From Streptomyces sp. UNOB3_S3 (GTDB taxonomy: Bacteria; Actinomycetota; Actinomycetes; Streptomycetales; Streptomycetaceae), in contig NZ_JAILXP010000001.1 in assembly GCF_020740895.1 (NCBI RefSeq), positions 1 through 64,000 of the forward strand: DNA of 64,000 bases, given 5' to 3'. The notes beneath the pieces were generated by a model. The model had not been told where the DNA came from and did no database searches. It worked only from the letters and a program-made list of their open reading frames with translations. Position 1 is the first letter of the stretch. Each line of letters begins with the position of its first letter. The position numbers were made by a program, and so were the translations under genes. Below are positions 8,238-17,616 of this stretch, piece after piece.

Positions 8238-11200
8238 GACGTGCTCCGGGGGGACTGAGGGGCTGCCGGGTCCTGGAGGGGCGCCCGTCGGGCGGCGTCG
8301 TTGGAGTTGCCGGCGTCGCCGAGCGCGCCGGACAGCTGGAGGAAGCCGTGCCGGGCCGCCGCGGTGGTGTCCGTGAGGGCCAGCGTGCCGTCGGGCGTGG
8401 CGAGGGGGTAGGAGGTCCAGCCCGCGGGGGCGGCCGCGGCCGGCTGGGCCCACTGCCAGGTGCCGCGCCGGCCGGACGGGCCGGGCATGACCAGGTGTTC
8501 GGTGGACGTGCCGCCCTGTTCCTCGGCCGCCATGCGGCTGCCGGCGAGGAGCGGGCCCATCCGGAACGCCAGCTTCATACGGCCGAGGGGTCCGCGCACC
8601 CAGGTCGGCGGCAGCAGGAGCCGTCCCACGGGCAGGATGTCGGTGACGGCGTGGACGGCGGCCCAGGGGTCGGCGAGGAGCGTGACCCAGGCGGCGGTCT
8701 CGTCCGTGACCTGGCCGGGCGGGACGACGGGCCGGGCGGGGACGGCGATCTCCTGGCCGTCGATGGGGACGACGTACCCCGACCCCTGGGTTTCGGCGGG
8801 CGGTTCGGCGACCGTGTGGAGGCGGGTGTAGTCGGTGCCGAGGAAGAAGCCGGCGAGCCCGTCGCTCAGCAGGTCCGCCGCGCCCAGGCGGACGTTCCAC
8901 GGATAGTCGGTGAACTCCGGGTCCGGCGGGGTGACGACGTCGCCCCACGACGAGGCGGTCATCGGCGGTCCGTCGAGCTCGAACTTGAGGCGGGTGCGCA
9001 GCAGGGCCATGGGCCGGCCCACCAGGGCCGCCAGGCTGTCGTCCTCCTCGCCGCTCGCGGTGGCGGACATGCTGTGGTCGACGGCGGTCAGCAGCTCGGC
9101 GAAGGCGTCGGCGCCGGCGGCCAGGAGCTCGGTGACGAAGCCGTGCAGGTGGGGCAGGTCGGCGGCGAAGTCCCGTCCGGACGGGGTGTCCGGGGCGGGG
9201 TCGGGGTAGGGCGAGCCGGGCAGCGGGTCCCAGACGGCGACCTGCTGGTGGGTGGTGTTCAGCACGGTGCGGATCTCGCCGAGGGCGGTGCCGTCCGGGG
9301 CGTGCACGAGCAGCGACCGGGAGAGGTGGTTGGCCACGAGCCAGCCGCAGACGGGCGTCTCGCCCCGGGCCTCGCCGGGACCCGCGTCGACGTCGACGCG
9401 GGCGTGGTCGTCCCGGGTGGAGACGAAGTCGAAGCGCAGCCGGGTGGGCTGGAGCAGGCGCGGGGGCAGCTCGGCGAAGCGGTACGGGTTCTCGGGGATC
9501 ACCGTGATGTCGGGGGTGACGCTGTCGGCCCGCTGGAGGGGGAACTGGAGCACGTTGTCGGGGCTGATGACGGCCAGGGAGCGGCCGAAGCGGTCGACGA
9601 CGTGCAACTGCTCGAAGGCGAGCTGGGCCGCCCGGACGGGCCGGAACTCCCGGCCGGGCCCGGAGGCCGGTCCGGGGTCGGGGATCTCGCTGAGCGAGAC
9701 GCGGGAGGTGCTGTTGTCGACGAGGGCCGCGAGGTGGTCGGTGGGGACGATGTTCGTGGAGACGGTGTGCTGGGCGAGCCAGTCGTTGACGCCGTCGATG
9801 CGCTGGGAGAGCTGGTCCCAGTCCTTGGCTTTGGCGCGCAGTTCGTGCAGCTTCTCCACGGGGCCCCGGGGGTGGCCGGCGGCGTGCTGGGCGAGGCGGG
9901 CGCGGGTGGCGAAGCCGGGGAGGGGGTTGAGCAGGGCCCGTCCGGTGAGGGTGCCCGGGTCCTGGGCGTTGTCGCCCTGCCAGCGGTAACGGGTGCCGTC
10001 GAACCGCCAGTTGTCCTGGTCGCCGGTGCGGTAGGGCGTCGGGTAGCAGTTGAGCTTCCAGATGAGGTGCAGCGGGGACCAGGGCTGGCGCCACTGCCGC
10101 GTGAAGCGGGCGAGGCTGCCGGTGACGTAGTCGTCGGAGTCGTGGTGTGCCAGTGCCTCTTGAAGTGCCGTCGTGCCCGGATCGTCGCCCGGGGAGAGGG
10201 ACGCGAGGTCGAGGAGGAAGAACTCGCCGAGGAGGGCGCCCATGGCGGCCGGCTCGGGCATGCCGGTCAGATCGGGGGCGGGCGGGTCCGCGGGCGGCCG
10301 CGTCATCTCGCCGCCGACGCGGACGGCCGTCACCGTCTCGGTGCCGGTGCGGCAGGCCAGGTCCGCCTCGTCGGTCAGGGGCCGGTCGAGCTTGGCGCCG
10401 CGGACGATGACGGAGGGGTCGGGGGTGCTGTGGAAGGCGGGTTCGGCGACGCGCTGGAGCTCGCGCCCCGGCGCGAGGCCCTTGTCGGCTGCGTAGGCGG
10501 CGACGTCTTCGGCGAGTTTTTCGGCGGTGTCGCCCCACGGGATGAGCGAGCGCAGGCCACCGTCGCCGTCCTCGCCGAAGAGCGCGTCGAGTCCGGCCCG
10601 GACCTTCCCGGCGGCCGAGGCCGGGTCGTCGGTCATGAACTGGGCGTCGCACGCCGTGTCCCAGCCGTCCGGCCGGGTCGGCCTGCCGCGCAGCCACCAC
10701 AGCCCGTACAGGCGGCGCTGGTGGTGGGCGAGGTCGCGGGAGACGGCGTCGTGCTCGGCCTGCGTGGCGTTGAGCTCGTCCAGCCACACCTGCTCGTCGG
10801 CCGTCTGCTGGGGGGTGCGTGCCGGTGCCCGGCTGCCGTCGGGCTGCGGGCGGTCGACGATGCGCCAGGTGTAGCCGCCCTGGTCCGCGCCGAACCAGGT
10901 GCGGCGCAGGGCCTGGTCGAGGGCGGTGTCCCCGTCCTCGTCGAGGACGTCGAGGAGGTCGTACGAGAACGCCTCCCACAGCCGTGCCGCCTCGGGGTCG
11001 TCCAGGGCCGCCGGGTGGAGGGCGGTCTCGGCGTCGGTGACGATGTGCCCGACGGCGACGTCGATGCCGGCGACGCCCTCGGGCTTGTCGGAGATGGGGC
11101 GGTCGCCGTCGGCGTCCCAGGACAGACCGAGGGCCGAGCCCGCGTACAACGACCGCGCCGGGCGGAAGGTGCCGTCGGTGGTGGCCCAGCGCAGGGAGTC

Positions 11201-11881
11201 GAGCAGGGCCCGGACGTCGCCGCCGGGCGGCGCGGCGAGGATGTCCCAGCCCTGGTCGGAGTACCAGCCGATGACGAGGTAGCTGAGCAGGGAGGGGCCG
11301 TCGAGGTCGGTGAGCGGGTCGTGGAGGGAGAAGACGTCCTCGTGGTACGGCTGGTACGTCGCGAAGGTCGGCAGTCCCGGGCCCGCCGCGGTGAGGAAGG
11401 GGATACGGCCGGACCGTTGTTCGGGCAAGGGGCCGTCGGCAAGGTTGTGGGAGCGGCCGATCCAGGCGGGCGTCAGCTTCGTGGCCCAGGGGTCGAGGAA
11501 CGGGGTCGTGGCGTCGTCGTCGTTGAGGTAGTCGCTCTCGACGATCCAGCCGGCGGCGGTGGGAGCCGCCTCGGGCTGTCCGGCGGGGCGGCTGTAGCGG
11601 ACGACGAGCCAGCGGTTGGGGACGTAGGGGAACTCCACTCGCCCGGCCGGGCCGTCCTGGCGGCCTCGGCGCAGTGCGTCGGGCAGCAGCCACTGCAGGT
11701 GGATGCCCTGGTCGGGCTTGGCGGACGCGCTCTGGAAGGGGTCGGGCTCCGGTGGCTGCCGCTCGTCCAGCCGCTCGAAGTCGGGGTACCAGCGGCGCCA
11801 GGTCTCGTTGTCGCGCACGCGCCTGTTGACCAGGAGCGCGTCCACCTGGACGGGAACGATCAGGGGTGACGGGGAGCTCAT
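8234..11881 (-). CDS. large-protein operon gene 3: hypothetical 1215-aa protein
   Basis: An uninterrupted 1215-aa reading frame, aspartate- and tryptophan-rich, with no signal peptide, membrane segment or catalytic motif that I recognise. Recurring phrases include IHLQWLLPDALRRG near the start, NRWLVVRYSRP, LSYLVIGWYSDQGWD, a helical middle region (residues about 350-380 and 640-680) and a C-terminal segment with VPIDGQEIAVPARPVVPPGQ. Start ATG 11881 lies 11 bp beyond the stop of the preceding gene. Codon usage and GC match the neighbours. The long opposite-strand frames here are GC-driven shadows. I take it to be a structural or assembly component of the same system as its neighbours (inference from operon structure only). 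Confidence 0.75.
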   Translation of the reverse strand: MSSPSPLIVPVQVDALLVNRRVRDNETWRRWYPDFERLDERQPPEPDPFQSASAKPDQGIHLQWLLPDALRRGRQDGPAGRVEFPYVPNRWLVVRYSRPAGQPEAAPTAAGWIVESDYLNDDDATTPFLDPWATKLTPAWIGRSHNLADGPLPEQRSGRIPFLTAAGPGLPTFATYQPYHEDVFSLHDPLTDLDGPSLLSYLVIGWYSDQGWDILAAPPGGDVRALLDSLRWATTDGTFRPARSLYAGSALGLSWDADGDRPISDKPEGVAGIDVAVGHIVTDAETALHPAALDDPEAARLWEAFSYDLLDVLDEDGDTALDQALRRTWFGADQGGYTWRIVDRPQPDGSRAPARTPQQTADEQVWLDELNATQAEHDAVSRDLAHHQRRLYGLWWLRGRPTRPDGWDTACDAQFMTDDPASAAGKVRAGLDALFGEDGDGGLRSLIPWGDTAEKLAEDVAAYAADKGLAPGRELQRVAEPAFHSTPDPSVIVRGAKLDRPLTDEADLACRTGTETVTAVRVGGEMTRPPADPPAPDLTGMPEPAAMGALLGEFFLLDLASLSPGDDPGTTALQEALAHHDSDDYVTGSLARFTRQWRQPWSPLHLIWKLNCYPTPYRTGDQDNWRFDGTRYRWQGDNAQDPGTLTGRALLNPLPGFATRARLAQHAAGHPRGPVEKLHELRAKAKDWDQLSQRIDGVNDWLAQHTVSTNIVPTDHLAALVDNSTSRVSLSEIPDPGPASGPGREFRPVRAAQLAFEQLHVVDRFGRSLAVISPDNVLQFPLQRADSVTPDITVIPENPYRFAELPPRLLQPTRLRFDFVSTRDDHARVDVDAGPGEARGETPVCGWLVANHLSRSLLVHAPDGTALGEIRTVLNTTHQQVAVWDPLPGSPYPDPAPDTPSGRDFAADLPHLHGFVTELLAAGADAFAELLTAVDHSMSATASGEEDDSLAALVGRPMALLRTRLKFELDGPPMTASSWGDVVTPPDPEFTDYPWNVRLGAADLLSDGLAGFFLGTDYTRLHTVAEPPAETQGSGYVVPIDGQEIAVPARPVVPPGQVTDETAAWVTLLADPWAAVHAVTDILPVGRLLLPPTWVRGPLGRMKLAFRMGPLLAGSRMAAEEQGGTSTEHLVMPGPSGRRGTWQWAQPAAAAPAGWTSYPLATPDGTLALTDTTAAARHGFLQLSGALGDAGNSNDAARRAPLQDPAAPQSPRSTS

Positions 11882-11892
11882 GCTGCTGGTCC

Positions 11893-14106
11893 TTAACTCT
11901 GGCCGGCGGGGTCAGGGGTGAAGACGATGCGTTGCGGTGCGTTGACGAGCTCGACGGCGAGCGCGCCGGGGCCGAGCGGGGCGTCCGGGTCGAGCCGTCC
12001 GGCGGCGCGGAGCGCGGCGGCCATGGCGGGGACCAGCGCGTCGGTGCCGGTGGCGACGTCGAGGACTTCGGGTGTCCCGCCGCCGGTGGCCGGGCGCAGG
12101 AACCGGCTCATGCCGGGCTCGCCCGCAGGCGGGAACGCCTGGCCCAGCGAGTCCCCGATGGGGTCGGTCAGGCGGCGCAGTCCGATGCGGTCGCCCTCGT
12201 CGATACCGAAGTGGATGCCTTCGTGCGGCTCGCGGAACACGACCTGGTCGGGCACTCCGTCGACGAGGCAGAGGAGGAGGTCGGGGCCGATGGCGGCGCG
12301 GTGGACGATGTCGAGAAGCTGCGGGTCGGTGCCCGCCGCGCCCGTGCGCTGTGGCTCGACGACGACGTCGGGCCAGCCCTTCACCAGCGCGGAGCGCATC
12401 AGGAGGCCCGACAGCGGGCGCGGCGGGTCCAGTGTCTCGCGTGCGAGGTCGTTGACGGCCGCGTCGAGGGAGGTGCCGATGCCGGTGCTGAGCACGCCGT
12501 CGCGCAGGGCGGCGCACCACTGGGCGTCGACGTGGAAGAACCGCAGGCTCTCGGGCGGCAGCATGCGGGCGTCGGGCACCAGGTGGCCGAGTGGTGTCGC
12601 GGCCAGCAGCGCCACCTGGTCGAGCGCGTCCGCGAGCGGGGCGAGGGGCGTGGCGAGGGCGGTGCGCAGCAGGTCGCGGGTCGTGGCGGCGCGCAGCCGT
12701 TCGTGCAGGGTCGCGGCGACGGTGGGCCGGGGCACCCCGGCGGCGGCCCGCCGTGGTGCGGGGGCGGCGGTCGTGTCGGCGGCGGCCGGGGTGGTGGCGG
12801 CCGTGTGGAGGCGGGCGCCGAGGCCGTCCTCGATGAGCTCGTGGAAGCGGTCGCGGGCCGGGTGCGGGCTCGTACGGCCCCTGGTCAGGGCCCGGTGGGC
12901 GAGGCGCCGCGACCGGGTGCGGAAGGCGGACACGGCCGCGGCCAGGGTGGCGTCGGACAGGGCGAGGGCCCGGCCGAGGGTGAAGGCGGCCGCGTAGCTG
13001 ACGTCGAAGACGCCGGTGTCGGTGAGGTAGATCAGCGCCTCGTCGGCGTGGCGGTGGTGGCCGCCGTCGGGGACGGGCACGCTCTGGGCGACCCCGGGCG
13101 TGAGGGGTCCCCGGTACCAGGCGAAGGAGTGCTCTCCGGAGGGCAGGGCGTGGTCGACCGGGACGTATCCGAGGTCCAGGCGCTCGGTGGCGGCGCTCGC
13201 GGCGGCGGTTCCCGGTGCCCGGGGGCGCAGGCGCAGCCCGAGGCCGGCCGGGTCGTCGGCCATGTGCCGGATCAGCGTGGCGAAGTGGGCGTTGGCGTCG
13301 GGCGCGGCCTCGAAGGACCAGGCGCGCAGGGACACCATGCGCACGACGGACGGGCCGGGCGGGGTGCCGTCGAGGTGGCCGGCGAAGCCCTCCAGGGAGA
13401 CCAGGTGGGCGGCGTAGCGTCCGGCGGTGCGGGGGAAGCGGTTGGCGACGACGACGGCGTAGTCGCCGACCTCCAGTTCCTCTCCGGCGCGGCGGACGCG
13501 CGGTGACTGCCGGTCGGTGACCTTGCGGACGTGGCAGAGGTGGGTGAGGTCGTCGCGGCGGGGTACGGCGGCGGCGAAGACGTCGGCGGGTACGTCGATG
13601 GTCGAGCAGGAGCTGTCGTGCAGTTCGGGCGGGACCTCGGCGTCGAGGGTGATGTCGGGGACGAGGACGTCGCCGGTGGTGGTGAGGAGTTCGCGGACGG
13701 TGCGTGTGCTGACGTGCCCCTGGGCCTTGGGGTCGTCGGGGAGCTCGCCTTCGGCGAAGAGGAGCAGGGCCAGCCAGGGCAGGTCGGGTGCCGCCGGGTC
13801 CAGGGCGCGTTCCCAGGGGAGGATGAGCCGGTTGAGGGTGATGTGCGGCAGGACGTACTCGAAGGCGCCGCTCGCGGCGGGCGCGGGGTGGAGGGCGTGG
13901 ACGAAGGAGTCGTCGAGGGTGAACTGCGGCGAGCGGATCTCGAAGTTCTGCCGGGCGGTGGGCAGGGAGTCCGTGCCCACCTTCTCGCCGGAGACCGTGT
14001 GGTCGAGCGTGATCGTGTAGAGGCCGCCGGGTGCGGCCGGGACGTGGTTGTCGTGGAAGTGGACGCTGAACCGGGGGGTGTCCCCGGCAGCGGCGGGCTG
14101 CGTCAT
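11893..14106 (-). CDS. large-protein operon gene 2: hypothetical 737-aa protein
   Basis: A 737-aa protein that begins with a beta-sandwich-like segment (FSVHFHDNHVPAAPGG, YTITLDHTV), followed by FEYVLPHITLNRLILPWER, LPWLALLLFAEGE, YAVVVANRFP and YAAHLVSLEGF. I have an impression of having seen similar phrases in unannotated bacterial proteins, but no function is known to me. An alanine-rich linker around residues 430-480 separates it from a C-terminal half (LRFFHVDAQWCAALRDGVLSTGIG, IVHRAAIGPDLLLCLVDG). The start is ATG 14106; a longer reading upstream would overlap the 1060-aa gene and is rejected. No signal peptide. It sits between the DUF6603-like gene (20 bp gap) and the 1215-aa gene (11 bp gap). 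Confidence 0.7.
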   Translation of the reverse strand: MTQPAAAGDTPRFSVHFHDNHVPAAPGGLYTITLDHTVSGEKVGTDSLPTARQNFEIRSPQFTLDDSFVHALHPAPAASGAFEYVLPHITLNRLILPWERALDPAAPDLPWLALLLFAEGELPDDPKAQGHVSTRTVRELLTTTGDVLVPDITLDAEVPPELHDSSCSTIDVPADVFAAAVPRRDDLTHLCHVRKVTDRQSPRVRRAGEELEVGDYAVVVANRFPRTAGRYAAHLVSLEGFAGHLDGTPPGPSVVRMVSLRAWSFEAAPDANAHFATLIRHMADDPAGLGLRLRPRAPGTAAASAATERLDLGYVPVDHALPSGEHSFAWYRGPLTPGVAQSVPVPDGGHHRHADEALIYLTDTGVFDVSYAAAFTLGRALALSDATLAAAVSAFRTRSRRLAHRALTRGRTSPHPARDRFHELIEDGLGARLHTAATTPAAADTTAAPAPRRAAAGVPRPTVAATLHERLRAATTRDLLRTALATPLAPLADALDQVALLAATPLGHLVPDARMLPPESLRFFHVDAQWCAALRDGVLSTGIGTSLDAAVNDLARETLDPPRPLSGLLMRSALVKGWPDVVVEPQRTGAAGTDPQLLDIVHRAAIGPDLLLCLVDGVPDQVVFREPHEGIHFGIDEGDRIGLRRLTDPIGDSLGQAFPPAGEPGMSRFLRPATGGGTPEVLDVATGTDALVPAMAAALRAAGRLDPDAPLGPGALAVELVNAPQRIVFTPDPAGQS

Positions 14107-14126
14107 GGTGGATTCCCTCGCGCGGT

Positions 14127-17100
14127 TCAGATCGTCAGGGGTTCGGCGGTGAGGGCGCCGGTGGTGGCGAGTGCGGCGAAGCCGTCCAGGCGGTCGTGCG
14201 AGGGCGGTGCGACGCCGAGTCCGGCGAGCTCGGCGTACAGGGCGTCCCGGGCGGGCACGGTGGAGCCGGCGATGCCGGTGGCGATGGCGCCGATGCTGGT
14301 GGGTTCCTGGCCCTCCTGCCAGGCCCGGGCCCGCGGGCCCGTGGGCGGGTCGGCCGGGGTGATGGGCAGGGCGTGGCTGGGGTCGAGGTCCTCGAAGCCG
14401 AGCGAGACGTCGGTCATCTCGCCGGGTGTCGGCCCGTCCTGGGGTGCGGGCACGGTGACGGTGAGGCCGATGATCCGATCCGGCAGGAGCGCGGACGACC
14501 CGGTGTCCGCGACGGTGGGTTCGCCCGTGCCCCACAGGGCCTGCGGCACGTTGGTGGTGACCGACTCGATCGCCCAGCGGCGCTGGACGGGGTCGAAGCC
14601 CGGGTCGTCCCCCAGCTGTACGGTCAGCTTGTGCTCGGACGCCAGGCCGGTGGCGTCCATGGGCCGGATGTCGAGGGCCGGGCCGGTGAACTCCTTCGTC
14701 GTGACGGTGGCCTTGGAGGCGGGCACCGGTGTGGCGGTGGAGAAGGAGAAGCCGTCGGCGGAGACGACCCAGCGGTCGTCGCCGTCGGCGCGGCGGCGGG
14801 CGCGGACGGACTCGTTCTCGGGCAGGATGCCGGTGAGCGGGGTGATGCGCAGCATCTCGTCGCGGGCGGGGAGCTGTTCCTGGAACTCGCTCCAGCTCAC
14901 TTCCTTGACGCGGGTGCCCGGGCCGGCCCCGAAGGACACGTCGAAGCTGATGCACCACAGGTGGACGGTGGCGATCCCGCCGACGGGCGGGCCCCACAGG
15001 TCGAGGTCGACGCCGACCTCGCCGCGGACGGTGAACAGCCACAGGTCGACGGCGAAGCCGATGCGGACGCCGACGCCGAGCCGGAACCAGAAGGGCTTCC
15101 ACTGGATGAGGGCGTCGAGCCGGGCGGTCAGCCAGGCCTCGACGATGCCGGCGTGGAAGGACACCTCCAGCCTGCCGCCGACCATGAACGCCGAGGGGGT
15201 GAGCGCGGTGTACGCCTCACCGCGCACGGTGACGCAGCTGGAGATGCCCCAGGTGTAGCCGAGCCGAGGCACGTCCGGGTAGTGGTCGGGCCGGTCGTAC
15301 CCGGGCGCGTAGCCGCCGAGGCAGAAGACGAAGTCGCCCTCGTGGGAGCCGCCGAACCAGGTCCGGTAGGCGAGGCCGCCCGTCAGCCGGCACTCGGGGT
15401 CCAGGACGTAGGACTCGGGGGTGAGTTCCGCGGCGAGGGCGAGCATGTGGTCGCGGGAGGTGTACAGCGCCTGCATGGCGAGCTGGACGCGGGCGATGGC
15501 GGGGCCGGAGTCGCGGCGCACGGGGAAGGAGGCGGTGGCCAGGCCGAGGACGGCGATGGTGAAGTCGTCACCGAACTCGACCAGGGCGAGGACCTTGCCG
15601 TCGACGAGCCGGAAGACGGTGAAGTCGATGCCGAGCGCGAACCAGATCTGCCCCTGCGCGGGACTCAGCCACGGCGGCCGGCCGGCCGATCCGTCGAGGA
15701 GGTCGTCCAGGACCTCCAGCGGGGGCCGTTCCGTGCCGGCGCCCAGCTCGGCGACGAAGGGGAAGGACGGCGTCTCGGCCGGGGACGGCAACCGGACCGA
15801 GCTGTTGTAGCCGAAGCCGGCGGCGATGCCGCGCACCTGGAACGGGGGCGGGCCCAGGCCGTTGCGGCCCGCCAGGACCCCGTAGAGGAACAGCGACGGG
15901 TAGCCGCCCTCGGCGCGGGCGTAGGCGCCGAGCACCTTGACGCTCACCACCTTGGCCTCGATGACGGCCATGCCGGCGAACAGCATGTCGTAGGGCGACT
16001 GGGCTTCCTTGACGAGGAACGCGCCGCCGATCCGGACGGGGGGCCGGTCGTAGGAGAGGCCGAGCCCTTCGAGGGTGGGCCGGAAGTCCCAGTCGCCGTC
16101 CGCCAGCCGGATCGCGAACCCCAGCTTGGACGCGCTGAGTTCGATGCCGCCCGCGTCGACGGTGGTGTCGATGGTGACCCGGGCCGTGCCGTCGCTGTAG
16201 GACAGCCCTATCTCGGAGAGCCGCAGGGGCCCGAACGTGGCGTCCAAGGGGATGGACGCCTGTGCGGGGACGTCGTCCTCGTCCGCCCCGGCGATGAGCT
16301 CCGCGCGCGGGGGCGGGGTGGGGCCCGGCTGGGGCTTGCGCCGCAGCGGGTACACCAGGCCGTAGTTCTTCTCCGAGAGGGCGGTGGCCGCGGTGACCGC
16401 CAGCGACGCCCCGGCGGTCAGGCTGCGGGTGGGCAGGCCGAGTTGGACGCCGGCGTTGCCCATCAGGTCGTTGAGGGCCTTGACCTTGCGGACCTTCATC
16501 GCCGCGGAGAGGTGGAAGGCCTGGAGTCCGGCGAAGACGAGGTCGTCGTCGATCGGGGCGTACTCACCGACCGACGGGAGGTCGGCCAGGCCCGCCTCGT
16601 ACTTGCCCTGCAGCAGGACCATCCGCAGCCGGGGGCCGGCCGAGCCCGTGCCCGCCTTCTGCGGGAGGGAGGCGAAGGCGAGCTGGACGTACTCGGTGGC
16701 GGCCGAGAGGACGAACGCCCGCTTCTTCTTCTCGTAGGCGAACGCGACCTGTTTGAGCACCGGAACGAGGGCGGGCGGCAGGTCGGCGGGGGCGGTACCG
16801 AGGGCGTGGGCGACGTCGTCCCAGGACAGGCCGTCGTCGGACGACCAGTCGCCGATGAGGGCACCGTCCTGGTAGGAGGCGGTGAACGTCATCGTCTTCG
16901 CCTCGCCCCCGGCGTCGGCGAAGGCGATCACGAGTGCGGCGGAGAACCCCTGTGCCCCGGCGGACAGTTGGAGGTGAGGGGCGAACGGGTCCTCCTCGCC
17001 GGAGTCCTCCTCGGTCGCCGGCAGCGTGAAGTCGAGCATCACCCCCGTGACCGACTGGGTCGGCCCGTCGACGGTGAACGAGACGACCACGGGACACGGG

Positions 17101-17309
17101 CCGTCGACCACGGTGAAGGAGAGCGTGCCCGCCACGGTCACCTCGCCGCGGTTGGGCACCGACCCGTTCACGGTGAGGTCCGCCGACGTCAGCCACGTCT
17201 CGAACAGCGGGCCGACGCCGGGGATGTCCCCGATGAGGTCCCGCGCCAGGACGAAGTCCCCGCCTTCGTCGGGGAAGAGATCGAGCAGGTCTTTGAGCGA
17301 GAGCGCCAT
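14127..17309 (-). CDS. large-protein operon gene 1: DUF6603-like 1060-aa protein
   Basis: A 1060-aa protein beginning MALSLKDLLDLFPDEGG with no signal peptide. It contains long runs of beta-strands describing fields of similar repeats (FRPTLEGLGLSYDRPPVRIGG, YPSLFLYGVLAGRNGLG, RGIAAGFGYNSSVRLP, TVRGEAYTALTPSAFMVGG, FWFRLGVGVRIGFAVDL). I associate this pattern with DUF6603-type proteins; that assignment is from memory and needs a profile search. Start ATG 17309 has GGGGAGAA at correct spacing; an ATG 36 bases upstream is rejected. It is the first gene of the operon, so the promoter should lie in 17310-17616. Alternating strands with glycine/aromatic patterning suggest a very large beta-solenoid or barrel-like fold (inference). 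Confidence 0.7.
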   Translation of the reverse strand: MALSLKDLLDLFPDEGGDFVLARDLIGDIPGVGPLFETWLTSADLTVNGSVPNRGEVTVAGTLSFTVVDGPCPVVVSFTVDGPTQSVTGVMLDFTLPATEEDSGEEDPFAPHLQLSAGAQGFSAALVIAFADAGGEAKTMTFTASYQDGALIGDWSSDDGLSWDDVAHALGTAPADLPPALVPVLKQVAFAYEKKKRAFVLSAATEYVQLAFASLPQKAGTGSAGPRLRMVLLQGKYEAGLADLPSVGEYAPIDDDLVFAGLQAFHLSAAMKVRKVKALNDLMGNAGVQLGLPTRSLTAGASLAVTAATALSEKNYGLVYPLRRKPQPGPTPPPRAELIAGADEDDVPAQASIPLDATFGPLRLSEIGLSYSDGTARVTIDTTVDAGGIELSASKLGFAIRLADGDWDFRPTLEGLGLSYDRPPVRIGGAFLVKEAQSPYDMLFAGMAVIEAKVVSVKVLGAYARAEGGYPSLFLYGVLAGRNGLGPPPFQVRGIAAGFGYNSSVRLPSPAETPSFPFVAELGAGTERPPLEVLDDLLDGSAGRPPWLSPAQGQIWFALGIDFTVFRLVDGKVLALVEFGDDFTIAVLGLATASFPVRRDSGPAIARVQLAMQALYTSRDHMLALAAELTPESYVLDPECRLTGGLAYRTWFGGSHEGDFVFCLGGYAPGYDRPDHYPDVPRLGYTWGISSCVTVRGEAYTALTPSAFMVGGRLEVSFHAGIVEAWLTARLDALIQWKPFWFRLGVGVRIGFAVDLWLFTVRGEVGVDLDLWGPPVGGIATVHLWCISFDVSFGAGPGTRVKEVSWSEFQEQLPARDEMLRITPLTGILPENESVRARRRADGDDRWVVSADGFSFSTATPVPASKATVTTKEFTGPALDIRPMDATGLASEHKLTVQLGDDPGFDPVQRRWAIESVTTNVPQALWGTGEPTVADTGSSALLPDRIIGLTVTVPAPQDGPTPGEMTDVSLGFEDLDPSHALPITPADPPTGPRARAWQEGQEPTSIGAIATGIAGSTVPARDALYAELAGLGVAPPSHDRLDGFAALATTGALTAEPLTI

Positions 17310-17616
17310 GGGTTCTCCCCGGCCTTGGTGGAACGACTTCGACACCGGGCGGAATCATGGCATGCACACAACGCCACTTCAGCGGGTATGGGTAATGATT
17401 CCCTGCGGTAGCAGGCATTTCCGGCCATGGGAGATTCTGGACGTTTTCGCGCCACGCGCTCCGCGCGGGCATATGACGCCCAAGGGTGACCGTAGCGGTG
17501 ACCGTAGCGGTGGGCGGCCCGGGGACGCCGACGGGCCCCGGCGGACGGCGCGATACCGCCGGGCGGGTACGCGCCATGGCCGACATCGAACGATGCCGGC
17601 CCGTGCCACGCCGTGG
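17310..17616. promoter_or_regulatory. intergenic region upstream of the large-protein operon
   Basis: About 307 bp with no gene between the first large-protein gene and cvnD; both flanking genes are on the minus strand, so this holds the 3' end of the conservon transcript and the promoter of the six-gene operon. A small hairpin (CCTGC-ggta-GCAGG, 17402-17415) and a tandem 12-bp repeat (GTGACCGTAGCG, about 17487-17510) are visible. No confident -10/-35 pair can be named. Confidence 0.4.

Noticed and set aside
8348-11869. A 1173-aa open frame on the plus strand opposite the 1215-aa gene
   Set aside because: It is a glycine/arginine/valine-rich antisense shadow typical of very high GC DNA; the minus-strand protein has normal composition, a start in operon context and coupled neighbours.
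4266-17309. Extracellular contractile injection system or phage tail locus
   Set aside because: No sheath, tube, baseplate, LysM-spike or AAA ATPase gene characteristic of such loci is present anywhere in the window.
14196-17411. A 1071-aa plus-strand frame opposite the DUF6603-like gene
   Set aside because: Composition is repetitive G/E/V/D and has no domain-like pattern; the opposite strand reads as a structured protein.
17487-17510. Two tandem copies of GTGACCGTAGCG, considered as an iteron or regulator repeat
   Set aside because: Only two copies, in a GC-rich spacer, with no further copies nearby; insufficient support beyond a note.
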